A stretch of 64,000 nucleotides of DNA from JAOSJL01 sp963704035 (GTDB taxonomy: Bacteria > Actinomycetota > Acidimicrobiia > IMCC26256 > JAOSJL01): NCBI GenBank assembly GCA_963704035.1, contig CAVPGR010000004.1, positions 1,178,001-1,242,000 on the forward strand. The letters are read 5' to 3'. The translations under genes were made by a program, and so were the position numbers. The notes beneath the pieces were generated by a model. That model did no database searches. It worked only from the letters and a program-made list of their open reading frames with translations, and had not been told where the DNA came from. Numbering within the stretch: the first letter of the stretch is position 1; each line of letters begins with the position of its first letter. Below are positions 1 through 7,488 of the stretch, in pieces.

Positions 1-272
1 CTCCGTTGTTTCCTGGGTGTTGGCGCGCAGCGAGACCGACATCGCGGCGGTCCGACCGCCGACCAACGGTCGAGCACCCGGATGGGACGCGGGACGTGCG
101 ATCGCCGCGCGAGGGCTCAGCTAGTCCTCTCGGCCACGTAAGAGAGCCGCGGCGCGCGGGAGCCGGAACCCGGATTCCCGCTCCGTTCTCTCCGAGTTGT
201 CTGGCGACCTCAGCGACTACTCGTGGTCGAAGGGAACACTCCGTTTCGACGTCGACTCACCGTTGTCAGCTG

Positions 273-889
273 TCAGCTGTCGGCTGGTCGGTAGGTGCAC
301 ATCAGCACGCCGGTGTCAGTCGTCGCGGTGTCGACCAGCTTGAGACGCTGGTTCTCGCCGTCGGCGGGGAAGATCCGCTTGCCGCCTCCGACGAGGATCG
401 GCTCGATCATGAGCCGGTACTCGTCGACAGGCCACGGGACGCCAGGGATGCCACGAGGCTGGCGCTTCCCATGACCTGGAGGTCGCCGCCGTCCCGTTCG
501 CGGAGCGCGGCGATCGCGTCGAGGGGGGAATCGGCAGGGAGCAGCACCGAGTTGGCCCAGTGAAGGTCGTCGGTGTGCAGCGTCGTCGACGCCACGTACT
601 TGGTGATGGCGTTCATGCGGCCGGCGAAGGGATCGCCGGCTCGCTCCGGCCACGCGGCTGCCATCGTCTGCCACGTTCGTCGACCGAACAGCAGCGCCTC
701 TGTCGATGCCATCGTCGCGTCCAGGAACGGGCCCATGGTCTCGGGCTCGAAGAACGGCATCGACCAGCCGCCGTGGGCGAACCCGCGGTCGGTGTCCTCG
801 TCAGGGCCCCCGGGCGCCTGCACGACACCGTCGAGCGTCATGAACTCACTGACGACGATCTTCGCCGCTGTTCCAATCTCGATCCGCAT
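273..889 (-). CDS. Dihydrofolate reductase-fold (RibD C-terminal-like) protein, frameshifted
   Basis: About 205 residues of the dihydrofolate reductase / RibD C-terminal family, usually NADPH-dependent reductases; the substrate here is unknown. The first 150 residues read from ATG 889 (VVSEFMTLDGVV near the N-terminus, then FGRRTWQTMA and VMGSASLVASL). The last 45 residues (EYRLMIEPILVGGGKRIF, then LKLVDTATTDTGV) continue in another frame, so a one-base shift lies near 430-445. Joined, the parts give one full-length domain, so a sequence error or a recent lesion is likely. The family assignment is fairly safe from the LDG and ILVGGGKRIF signatures. It lies just downstream of, and on the same strand as, polyphosphate kinase 2. 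Confidence 0.7.
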
Positions 890-933
890 CAAGGAACCAC
901 TACAGCATCGCGCGACGGATTCCCGACAGTCTC

Positions 934-1752
934 CTAGGCCTCGCTGTCGGGGTAGTGGTTGGTGACGTAGGTCGATTCCGACATGGGCGGGCGGATGTAC
1001 GACTGGTCTTCGGGCTCGGGGAGGACCAGATCGGGTTCGGAGACGTCCTTGTAGGGGATCGAGTCGAGGAGGTGCCGGATGCAGTTGAGGCGCGCGTGGC
1101 GCTTGTCGTCGGCGTCGACCGCCCACCACGGCGAGGTCTTGGTGTCGGTGTACTCGAACATCTTGTCCTTGGCGATGCTGTAGTCGACCCAACGTCGCCG
1201 AGACTCGAGGTCCATGGCGCTCAGCTTCCAGCGCTTCTCGGGGCGTGCGATCCGATCGGCGAAACGGTGCTCCTGCTCCTCGTCGCTGACCGAGAACCAG
1301 AACTTGATCAGGATGATCCCCGAACGGATGATCATCCGCTCGAAGTCGGGGCAGGATCGCAGGAACTCGTCGTACTCGGCGTCTGTGCAGAATCCCATGA
1401 CGTGTTCGACCCCGGCGCGGTTGTACCAACTGCGGTCGAAGAGCACGATCTCTCCGGCAGCGGGGAGGTGGGCGATGTAGCGCTGGAAATACCACTGGGT
1501 CTGCTCGCGGTCGGTGGGCTTCGGGAGCGCGACGACCCGCACGACGCGGGGGTTCGTGCGCTCGACGATGCGCTTGATGGCTCCGCCCTTTCCGGCGGCG
1601 TCACGGCCCTCGAAGATCACGCACACCTTCAGGCCCTCGGCCTGGACCCAGTCCTGGAGCTTCACCAGTTCGCGTTGGAGACGCTCCAGCTCCTTCTCGT
1701 AGATCGGCTTGGGCAGTCGCAGCATGCCGCTGGTGGTGCGCTTCTTGGTCAC
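934..1752 (-). CDS. ppk2: Polyphosphate kinase 2 (PPK2 family)
   Basis: A 272-residue one-domain PPK2, which transfers phosphate between polyphosphate and nucleotides (NDP or NMP, depending on subclass). It has a P-loop-like Walker A, GRDAAGKGG, at residues 49-57 and a Walker B region, FDRSWYNR, at about 105-112. WYFQRYIAHLP and the C-terminal KTSPWWAVDADDKRHARLN are also typical. Length and motif order match short PPK2 enzymes. Start is GTG 1752, with GGGAGA upstream. The gene is intact and is divergent from the tryptophan synthase-like gene across about 190 bp. Which nucleotide it uses cannot be decided by eye. Confidence 0.93.
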   Translation of the reverse strand: MTKKRTTSGMLRLPKPIYEKELERLQRELVKLQDWVQAEGLKVCVIFEGRDAAGKGGAIKRIVERTNPRVVRVVALPKPTDREQTQWYFQRYIAHLPAAGEIVLFDRSWYNRAGVEHVMGFCTDAEYDEFLRSCPDFERMIIRSGIILIKFWFSVSDEEQEHRFADRIARPEKRWKLSAMDLESRRRWVDYSIAKDKMFEYTDTKTSPWWAVDADDKRHARLNCIRHLLDSIPYKDVSEPDLVLPEPEDQSYIRPPMSESTYVTNHYPDSEA

Positions 1753-1946
1753 TACTGCGGTCTCCCGTGTTGGAGCCGGTCCGCCTCCACCAGCTCGAGT
1801 TCGGCGGCGGATTTCGACGCGGTGGCTTCGCCGCCTGTCATCATCTCGTCGAATCTAGTTCCAGACCCCATCGTGGTTCGACGTGGCAACGCACGTAGCC
1901 TTGGCCGCGATCCGCGAACGATTCGCGTGCGAGTCCAGGAGAAGCC

Positions 1947-3312
1947 ATGACCGAGCGTACGAAGTACCTGTTGGACGAGTCGGATCTCCCGACCCACTGG
2001 TACAACCTCATCCCCGACCTGCCCGAGCCGCCACCGCCACCGCTGCATCCGGGCACCGGTCAGCCGCTCGGACCCGACGATCTCGCGCCGCTCTTCCCCA
2101 TGGGCCTGATCGAACAGGAGGTGTCCCCGGAGTCGTACATCGACATCCCCGAGGAGGTGCGCGACATCTACCGCCTGTGGCGACCGTCGCCGCTCCACCG
2201 GGCACGTCGTCTCGAAAAGGCGCTCGGCACCCCGGCGCACATCTACTACAAGTACGAGGGCGTGAGCCCGGCCGGTTCACACAAGCCCAACACGTCGGTG
2301 CCGCAGGCCTACTACAACGCGGCCGAGGGAATCAGCCGGCTGACCACCGAGACCGGCGCCGGTCAGTGGGGCGTCGCACTGGCCTTTGCCTGTTCGCTCT
2401 TCGACATCGAGTGCGAGGTCTGGCAGGTCCGTGCCTCCTACGACCAGAAGCCGTACCGCAAGTCGATGATGGAGGTGTTCGGAGCGACGGTGCATCCGAG
2501 CCCCTCGGAGGTGACCGAGGTCGGACGCAAGATCCTCGCCGACGATCCCGACACGCCGGGGAGCCTCGGCATCGCGATCAGCGAGGCCGTCGAGACGGCT
2601 GCCTCCGACCCCGAGACGCGTTACGCGCTCGGATCGGTGCTGAACCACGTGCTCCTGCACCAGACCGTCATCGGTCAGGAGGCGATCACGCAGATGGCCA
2701 TGGCGGGGGAGAGTCCCGACCTCGTCGTGGGCTGCGTCGGAGGTGGATCGAACTTCGGCGGCCTCGCCTTCCCGTTCATCCGGGAGAAGCTCGCCGGGAA
2801 CCTCGACTGCGAGATCCGCGCTGTCGAGCCCGCGGCGTGTCCCACGCTCACGAGGGGCACCTACACCTACGACTTCGGAGACACGGCCGGCATGACGCCG
2901 CTGCTCAAGATGCACACGCTCGGACACGACTTCGTGCCCGACCCCATCCACGCGGGCGGCCTTCGCTATCACGGCATGTCGCCGCTCATCTCGCACGTCT
3001 ACGAGCTCGGGCTGATGACCGCGGAGAACCGGCACCAGTCGGAGTGCTTCGCTGCCGGGGTCGAGTTCGCCGCGTTCCGAGGGCATCGTGCCCGCACCCG
3101 AGCCCACCCACGCCCTCGCCACAGCCGTCGACGAGGCGAGGAGGTGCGCCGAGACCGGAGAGGAGAAGGTCATCCTCACGGCGCTGTGCGGTCACGGACA
3201 GCTCGATCTCGCCGCCTACGACAAGTACCTGAGCGGAGAGGTCGAGGACTACGAGTATCCCCAGGAGCGCATCGACGACGCTCTGACCCGGCTGCCCGAC
3301 CCCGAGGTCTGA
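1947..3312 (+). CDS. trpB2: Tryptophan synthase beta chain, TrpB2 type, frameshifted near the C-terminus
   Basis: A PLP enzyme of the TrpB2 branch, which condenses indole with serine or acts on O-phosphoserine and usually works without TrpA. From ATG 1947 (AGGAGA just upstream) it shows the long TrpB2 N-terminus, the PLP lysine in AGSHKPNTSV (K113) and the phosphate-cradle loop GGGSNFGG near residue 265. At about 3075 the frame slips: AAGVEF is followed in the next frame by EGIVPAPEPTHALATAVDEA and ends LTALCGHGQLDLAAYDKYL before the stop at 3312. One extra G restores a full protein of about 455 residues. No trpA or other trp gene is nearby. Confidence 0.88.
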
Positions 3313-3434
3313 GCTGAAAGCCTGCACGGTGTCGATGTCATGAGCGACGATCTGCATCCTGGTAGCGGACGGAAGAGGTCGTTTGTGGAGAGCGGTCATC
3401 GGGCCGGTACAACGGACACAGCAAGGAGCACGAC

Positions 3435-4670
3435 ATGAAGAAGCTGCTCGTCCTGGGCGCCGGCACCGCCGGCACCATCGTCGCCAACAAGCTGAACCGA
3501 CGTCTCGATTCCGACGAGTGGAGCATCACCGTCGTGGATCAGGACCGGATCCACTACTACCAACCCGGATTCCTCTTCATCCCGTTCGGGATCTACGGCC
3601 CCGGCGACGTGGTCAAGTCGACCGGGAGCTTCCTGCCTCCCGAGGTCGAGCTCGTCGTCTCGGAGATCGACGTCGTCGAACCCGACGAGAACCGGGTCAA
3701 GCTCGTCGCCGACGGGACGTACCTCGACTACGACGTGTTGGTCATCGCCACCGGGACACAACCCCGACCCGACGAGACCCCGGGGCTCACCGACGACGCC
3801 TGGCGCGACACGATCCACGACTTCTACACCTTCGACGGTTCGGTCGCTCTCGCCGACGAGCTTCGCACGTGGGACGGCGGCCGCCTCGTCGTGCACATCG
3901 CCGAGATGCCCTGCAAGTGCCCGGTCGCTCCCCTCGAGTTCACCTTCCTCGCCGACGCGTTCTTCCACAAGAAGGGCATGCGCGACCGGGTCGAGCTCGT
4001 CTACGTCACACCGCTCGACGGTGCCTTCACGACGCCGACCGCCTCCGAGCATCTGGGTCGCATGCTGGAGGACAAGAAGGTGGAGGTCGAGACCGACTTC
4101 GCCGTCGAGCGGGTGGATCCCGACCGAAACATGCTCGTGTCGTACGACGAACGCGAGATCCCCTACGACCTGCTCGTGACCGTTCCCGTCAACATGGGCG
4201 CCGAGTTCGTGGACCGCTCGGGCCTCGGTGACGAGCTCAACTACGTGCCCGTCGACAAGCACACCTTCCTGTCGAAGGAGTACGACAACATCTTCGCCCT
4301 CGGCGACGCGGCCGACCTCCCCATCTCGAAGGCCGGTTCGGTGGCGCACTTCGCCGTCGACGTGTTCGCCGACAACTTCGTGCGTTACGCGCAGGGCCTG
4401 CCGATGCTCGAGAAGTTCGACGGCCACGCCAACTGCTTCATCGAGTCGGGTTTCGGCAAGGCCGCGATCATCGACTTCAACTACGACACCGAACCCCTGG
4501 GTGGGAAGTACCCCCTCCCGGGTATCGGGCCGTTCTCCCTCCTGAAGGAGACCGAGATCAACCACTGGGGCAAGATGATGTTCCGCTGGTTCTACTGGAA
4601 CGTCCTCCTCAAGGGCAGAGACACGCCGATGCCGGCTGCGATGTCGATGGCCGGGAAGGACGCGGAATGA
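3435..4670 (+). CDS. sqr: Sulfide:quinone oxidoreductase-like FAD flavoprotein
   Basis: A 411-residue flavoprotein of the SQR/FCSD family, which oxidises sulfide at a cysteine pair and passes electrons through FAD to quinone at the membrane. It has the Rossmann motif GAGTAG (residues 8-13), the ATGTQPRPDE strand, a cysteine cluster PCKCP (C160, C162) and a distal cysteine in HANCFIESGFGKA (C334), matching the catalytic cysteine layout of SQRs. The FAD-binding ALGDAADLP motif precedes the last cysteine. A hydrophobic, aromatic C-terminus (MMFRWFYWNVLL) could be the membrane anchor. It heads a same-strand group with a DsrC-like carrier and a DsrE2-like protein, which supports a sulfur role. A GC hairpin (4680-4695) lies in the gap after it. 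Confidence 0.85.
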   Translation: MKKLLVLGAGTAGTIVANKLNRRLDSDEWSITVVDQDRIHYYQPGFLFIPFGIYGPGDVVKSTGSFLPPEVELVVSEIDVVEPDENRVKLVADGTYLDYDVLVIATGTQPRPDETPGLTDDAWRDTIHDFYTFDGSVALADELRTWDGGRLVVHIAEMPCKCPVAPLEFTFLADAFFHKKGMRDRVELVYVTPLDGAFTTPTASEHLGRMLEDKKVEVETDFAVERVDPDRNMLVSYDEREIPYDLLVTVPVNMGAEFVDRSGLGDELNYVPVDKHTFLSKEYDNIFALGDAADLPISKAGSVAHFAVDVFADNFVRYAQGLPMLEKFDGHANCFIESGFGKAAIIDFNYDTEPLGGKYPLPGIGPFSLLKETEINHWGKMMFRWFYWNVLLKGRDTPMPAAMSMAGKDAE

Positions 4671-4721
4671 ACGCCGGCTGCCCGATCCGTCGGGCCGACA
4701 ACGCAGACAAGGAGTGACGAC

Positions 4722-5039
4722 ATGCCTACGCAGACCATCGCCGGCCAGGAAGTCGATGTGAACGAGGAAGGTTTCATGACCGACCCGTCGCAGTGGAACA
4801 GGGAGATCGCGGCGCAGCTCGCCGAGCAGATCAACCTCGGTGAGCTCACCGACGTGCACTGGAAGGTCATCGACTTCCTCCGCTCCGACTTCGAAGAAGA
4901 GGGCGAGACCGCGACCCTGCGACGGGTCTCGAAGCGCTCAGGAGTCCCCACCAAGGATCTCTACCGACTCTTTCCGAAGAAGCCGGCCAAGAAGATGGCG
5001 TACTGCGCCGGGCTGCCCAAGCCGCACGGCTGCATCTAG
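4722..5039 (+). CDS. DsrC/TusE-like sulfur carrier with atypical cysteine spacing
   Basis: A 105-residue DsrC/TusE/RspA-family protein; these carry sulfur as a persulfide or trisulfide on a flexible C-terminal arm. The fold signatures are VDVNEEGFMTDPSQWN at the N-terminus, a central HWKVIDFLR helix and the arm ending GLPKPHGCI, with the near-invariant penultimate cysteine (C104). The second arm cysteine is C95, leaving eight residues between them. The classical DsrC pair has ten, and the expected position (residue 93) is alanine. Start ATG 4722 has AAGGAG upstream. It sits 51 bp after the SQR gene and 67 bp before the DsrE2-like gene, as a relay between them would require. Confidence 0.85.
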   Translation: MPTQTIAGQEVDVNEEGFMTDPSQWNREIAAQLAEQINLGELTDVHWKVIDFLRSDFEEEGETATLRRVSKRSGVPTKDLYRLFPKKPAKKMAYCAGLPKPHGCI

Positions 5040-5106
5040 GCGTCCTGATCACGGACGTTGCCCGAGCACCGAGTCGGCGTCGAGAGCGCCGGGAAGGGAG
5101 TCGACC

Positions 5107-5610
5107 ATGACACAGACAGAGGAGAAGGTGATCCCCGACTTCGGGGAGGACACCGACCGCAAGCTGTGCATCATCTGCAGCAAGGGCACGCTCGACATGG
5201 CCTACCCCGGCCTCGTGCTGGCGAACGCCGCGCTGATGGAGGGCATCGAGGTCAACATGTTCTTCACCTTCTGGGGCCTCGACATGCTGAACAAGAAGAC
5301 GATGGCGAAGCTGAAGGCGACACCCGTCGGCAACACGGCCATGCACATGCCGCAGGCGCTCAGCCCGCTGCCCGGCATGACGGCCATGGCCACCCACATG
5401 ATGAAGAAGGAGATCGACAAGCTCGATTTCCCGCCGGTCGACGAGTTCCTCCAGCAGATCGTCGACGCCGGCGGCCACCTGTGGGCCTGCAAGATGTCGG
5501 CTGACATGATGAACCTCGAAGCCGACGACATGTTCGAGGAGGTCGAGGACATCATCGGTGCCACCGATTTCATGAATATGAGCGACGGCGCCCAGATCAT
5601 CTTCATCTGA
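5107..5610 (+). CDS. DsrE2-like (DsrE/F/H superfamily) sulfurtransferase
   Basis: A 167-residue DsrE/DsrF-like protein of the DsrE2 (peroxiredoxin-annotated) group; relatives bind persulfide sulfur on a cysteine and trade it with TusA or DsrC. CIICSKGTLDMAYPG near the N-terminus holds C21 and C24, and WACKMSADMM holds C128, the candidate carrier cysteine. The methionine-rich stretch 58-100 (MAKLK..MHMPQ..MTAMATHMM) is typical of DsrE2. DsrE2 proteins often have hydrophobic segments; this one has FFTFWG and a hydrophobic end. ATG 5107 follows GGGAAGGGAG. With the two genes before it, it forms a plausible sulfide-to-carrier path. Confidence 0.85.
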   Translation: MTQTEEKVIPDFGEDTDRKLCIICSKGTLDMAYPGLVLANAALMEGIEVNMFFTFWGLDMLNKKTMAKLKATPVGNTAMHMPQALSPLPGMTAMATHMMKKEIDKLDFPPVDEFLQQIVDAGGHLWACKMSADMMNLEADDMFEEVEDIIGATDFMNMSDGAQIIFI

Positions 5611-5645
5611 CCTCGACCCACGACGACGGACACGAAGGAACGGTC

Positions 5646-6602
5646 ATGAGCTCAGCTCCCGCGCGCCGAGGTTGGCTCGTCGCGGCCCTGGTGATCGGGC
5701 TCGGGCTCGTGGCGGCACCCGCGATCTTCCAGATGTTCGACCGCGCCCCCAAGGGCGGCGACATGATCGAGGCCTTCCGCCCCTACATGACCCAGGAGAA
5801 GATCACCGAGTTCCAGGACTACATGGTCGAGATCGACACAGCGGTTGCCGAGATGAGCGACGAACTCGAGCCCGCGCTCGTGGAGGAGGCCGGTCTCGAC
5901 GCCGCCGAGATCGACGAGACCTACGCCTCCTACGCCGACTTCCAGGCGCAATGGGACGAGATCTTCACCGAGATGACCGACATGCTCGACACGATGGAGG
6001 CGAACCTCGGCAACTTCGATGCGGTGTCGTCACTCCCACCTTTCGTCCTGTTTCCCTGGTTCTTCGTCATCCCCGGTCTGCTGATCGCGGGGATCGCCGT
6101 GTGGGGGCTGGTTCGCTCGCGGCGCGGCCGGCCGGGACGCGGCGTGGTGATCGCACTGGTCGTGATGGGTGTCGGTCTGATCGCTGCGCCGGCGGTCTTC
6201 CAGATGTTCACGCGCGCCCCCAAGGGCGGCGACATGATCAACGAGTTCCGCTACCTCATGAACGAGGAGAAGGTCCAGACCGTGCAGGGCTACTTCCTCG
6301 TCATCGGAGCGGGGGAGGGCACCGTGCGGGTCCAGATGCTCCCCGCCTTCGAGGAGGCCGGCGCCACGCCACCCGAGCTTCCCGCCACCGACCAGTTCAT
6401 CGAGGACTGGCCGACCATCTCCAACGAGATGGCGCCCATGATCGGCACGATGGCTGACAACGTGGTGAACTACCAGGCGGTCGACGACCTCCCGCCGTTC
6501 CCGCTGTTTCCCTGGTTCTTCGTGGTGCCCGGCCTGCTCGTCATAGGGTTCGCCATCGCGGCGGGCCGGCCGCCCACCGAGACAGATCACGAAGAAGTCT
6601 GA
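5646..6602 (+). CDS. Membrane protein made of two tandem copies of an unknown module
   Basis: A 318-residue protein that I cannot assign to a named family. It is an internal duplication. Each half begins with a membrane helix ending in AAPAxFQMF, continues with RAPKGGDMI (residues 33-41 and 190-198) and an acidic, methionine-rich domain of about 85-90 residues, and closes with LPPFxLFPWFFVxPGLL (130-146 and 282-298), the second membrane helix. This predicts four membrane helices and two matching domains outside the membrane. It follows the DsrE2-like gene by 35 bp and precedes a lipoprotein by 23 bp on the same strand, so it probably belongs to the sulfur operon. No catalytic residues are evident. 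Confidence 0.8.
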   Translation: MSSAPARRGWLVAALVIGLGLVAAPAIFQMFDRAPKGGDMIEAFRPYMTQEKITEFQDYMVEIDTAVAEMSDELEPALVEEAGLDAAEIDETYASYADFQAQWDEIFTEMTDMLDTMEANLGNFDAVSSLPPFVLFPWFFVIPGLLIAGIAVWGLVRSRRGRPGRGVVIALVVMGVGLIAAPAVFQMFTRAPKGGDMINEFRYLMNEEKVQTVQGYFLVIGAGEGTVRVQMLPAFEEAGATPPELPATDQFIEDWPTISNEMAPMIGTMADNVVNYQAVDDLPPFPLFPWFFVVPGLLVIGFAIAAGRPPTETDHEEV

Positions 6603-6625
6603 ACTTCCCGAACGAGGAGACAATC

Positions 6626-7378
6626 ATGAAATCCCATCCCCGCATGGCGGCGCTGATCGCGATGCTGGCAGCCCTGGTCCTGGTGGCGGCTGCGTGCAGC
6701 AGCGACAGCAGCAGCGACGACAACGACGACAGCGACAGCGGTTCGAGCGAGACAACCGGTGAGGAGGCCGCGGGCGGATCGCTCGTGGGTCTGTTCGGGC
6801 TCGACGCCGGTGAGTGCGCGGATGCCGGTGTCACCGCAGGTTCCTCCTTCCGTATGGTCAAGTCGGGTGGAACGCTCGAGGACGGGCCGTTCATCGACAA
6901 CGCCGACTCCACGTGTGGCGACACGACGTGGACCGCGTTGAGCCCCGGCACCGACGGCGGACTCGTCACCGGCGACTACCAGCCGGCGCCCGATCCGGCC
7001 TTCGACGACGCGGGCAACGGTCTCGCCTCGGCGATCATCGAGCCCCCGATCTTCTTCGCCGTCGGCTTCGCACTGTCGACGAACCCCACCGACCCGCAGC
7101 TCGACACTGATGCTCCTACTCCGGAGCTCTCGGCCGACGACTCCGGTGCGCTGAGCGGTGACCTGAGTGCGGCCGGCGTCGACTGGAACGGGTTGGCCTT
7201 CAACCAGGGTGCGCCCAAGCCCGACGGATCGACCTCCGACGGCACGAGCGGACCGACCGGCACCTACGACGCCGACACCGGCGCCTACATGCTGGAGTGG
7301 ACGAGCACGATCGTGGGCGGCGCCTTCGACGGCTTCACCGGTGTCTGGCACTTGGAGGGAACCTTCACGGCGAACTGA
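6626..7378 (+). CDS. Secreted lipoprotein of unknown function with C-terminal GVWHLEGTF motif
   Basis: A 250-residue lipoprotein. The signal peptide ends in the lipobox LVAAAC, followed by a Ser/Asp-rich linker and a domain with two cysteines (GECADAG, STCGDTTW) that could form a disulfide. The last 15 residues, FDGFTGVWHLEGTFT plus two, recur almost unchanged in a short lipoprotein-like reading frame at 34100. Start ATG 6626 follows ACGAGGAGAC. It is the last gene of the sulfur-related group, so an envelope partner of the duplicated membrane protein is possible. No enzymatic motif is visible. Confidence 0.75.
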   Translation: MKSHPRMAALIAMLAALVLVAAACSSDSSSDDNDDSDSGSSETTGEEAAGGSLVGLFGLDAGECADAGVTAGSSFRMVKSGGTLEDGPFIDNADSTCGDTTWTALSPGTDGGLVTGDYQPAPDPAFDDAGNGLASAIIEPPIFFAVGFALSTNPTDPQLDTDAPTPELSADDSGALSGDLSAAGVDWNGLAFNQGAPKPDGSTSDGTSGPTGTYDADTGAYMLEWTSTIVGGAFDGFTGVWHLEGTFTAN

Positions 7379-7476
7379 CTTCGGCCCCGCGGGTCGGCGC
7401 TTCGCACCATCCGGTCGTCGAGGAGAAGGCGCTCGGCCAGCCCGCGACCCCGCGGTTGAAGCTGGTGAACCCCGGC

Positions 7477-7482
7477 TAGTTT
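7477..7482 (+). promoter_or_regulatory. -10 element (TAGTTT) of the flavin monooxygenase
   Basis: TAGTTT lies six bases before ATG 7489, with TTGAAG at 7456-7461 as a possible -35. The spacing predicts a leaderless or nearly leaderless transcript and favours ATG 7489 over GTG 7486. Confidence 0.5.
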
Positions 7483-7488
7483 CTGGTG

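Noticed and set aside
1..272. Possible gene at the left edge
   Set aside because: Open frames exist on both strands, but none has a recognisable motif, a good start or a coding look.
4680..4695. GC hairpin between the SQR and DsrC-like genes as a terminator
   Set aside because: The stem is only six pairs, has no T-tract, and genes on both sides appear to be one operon.
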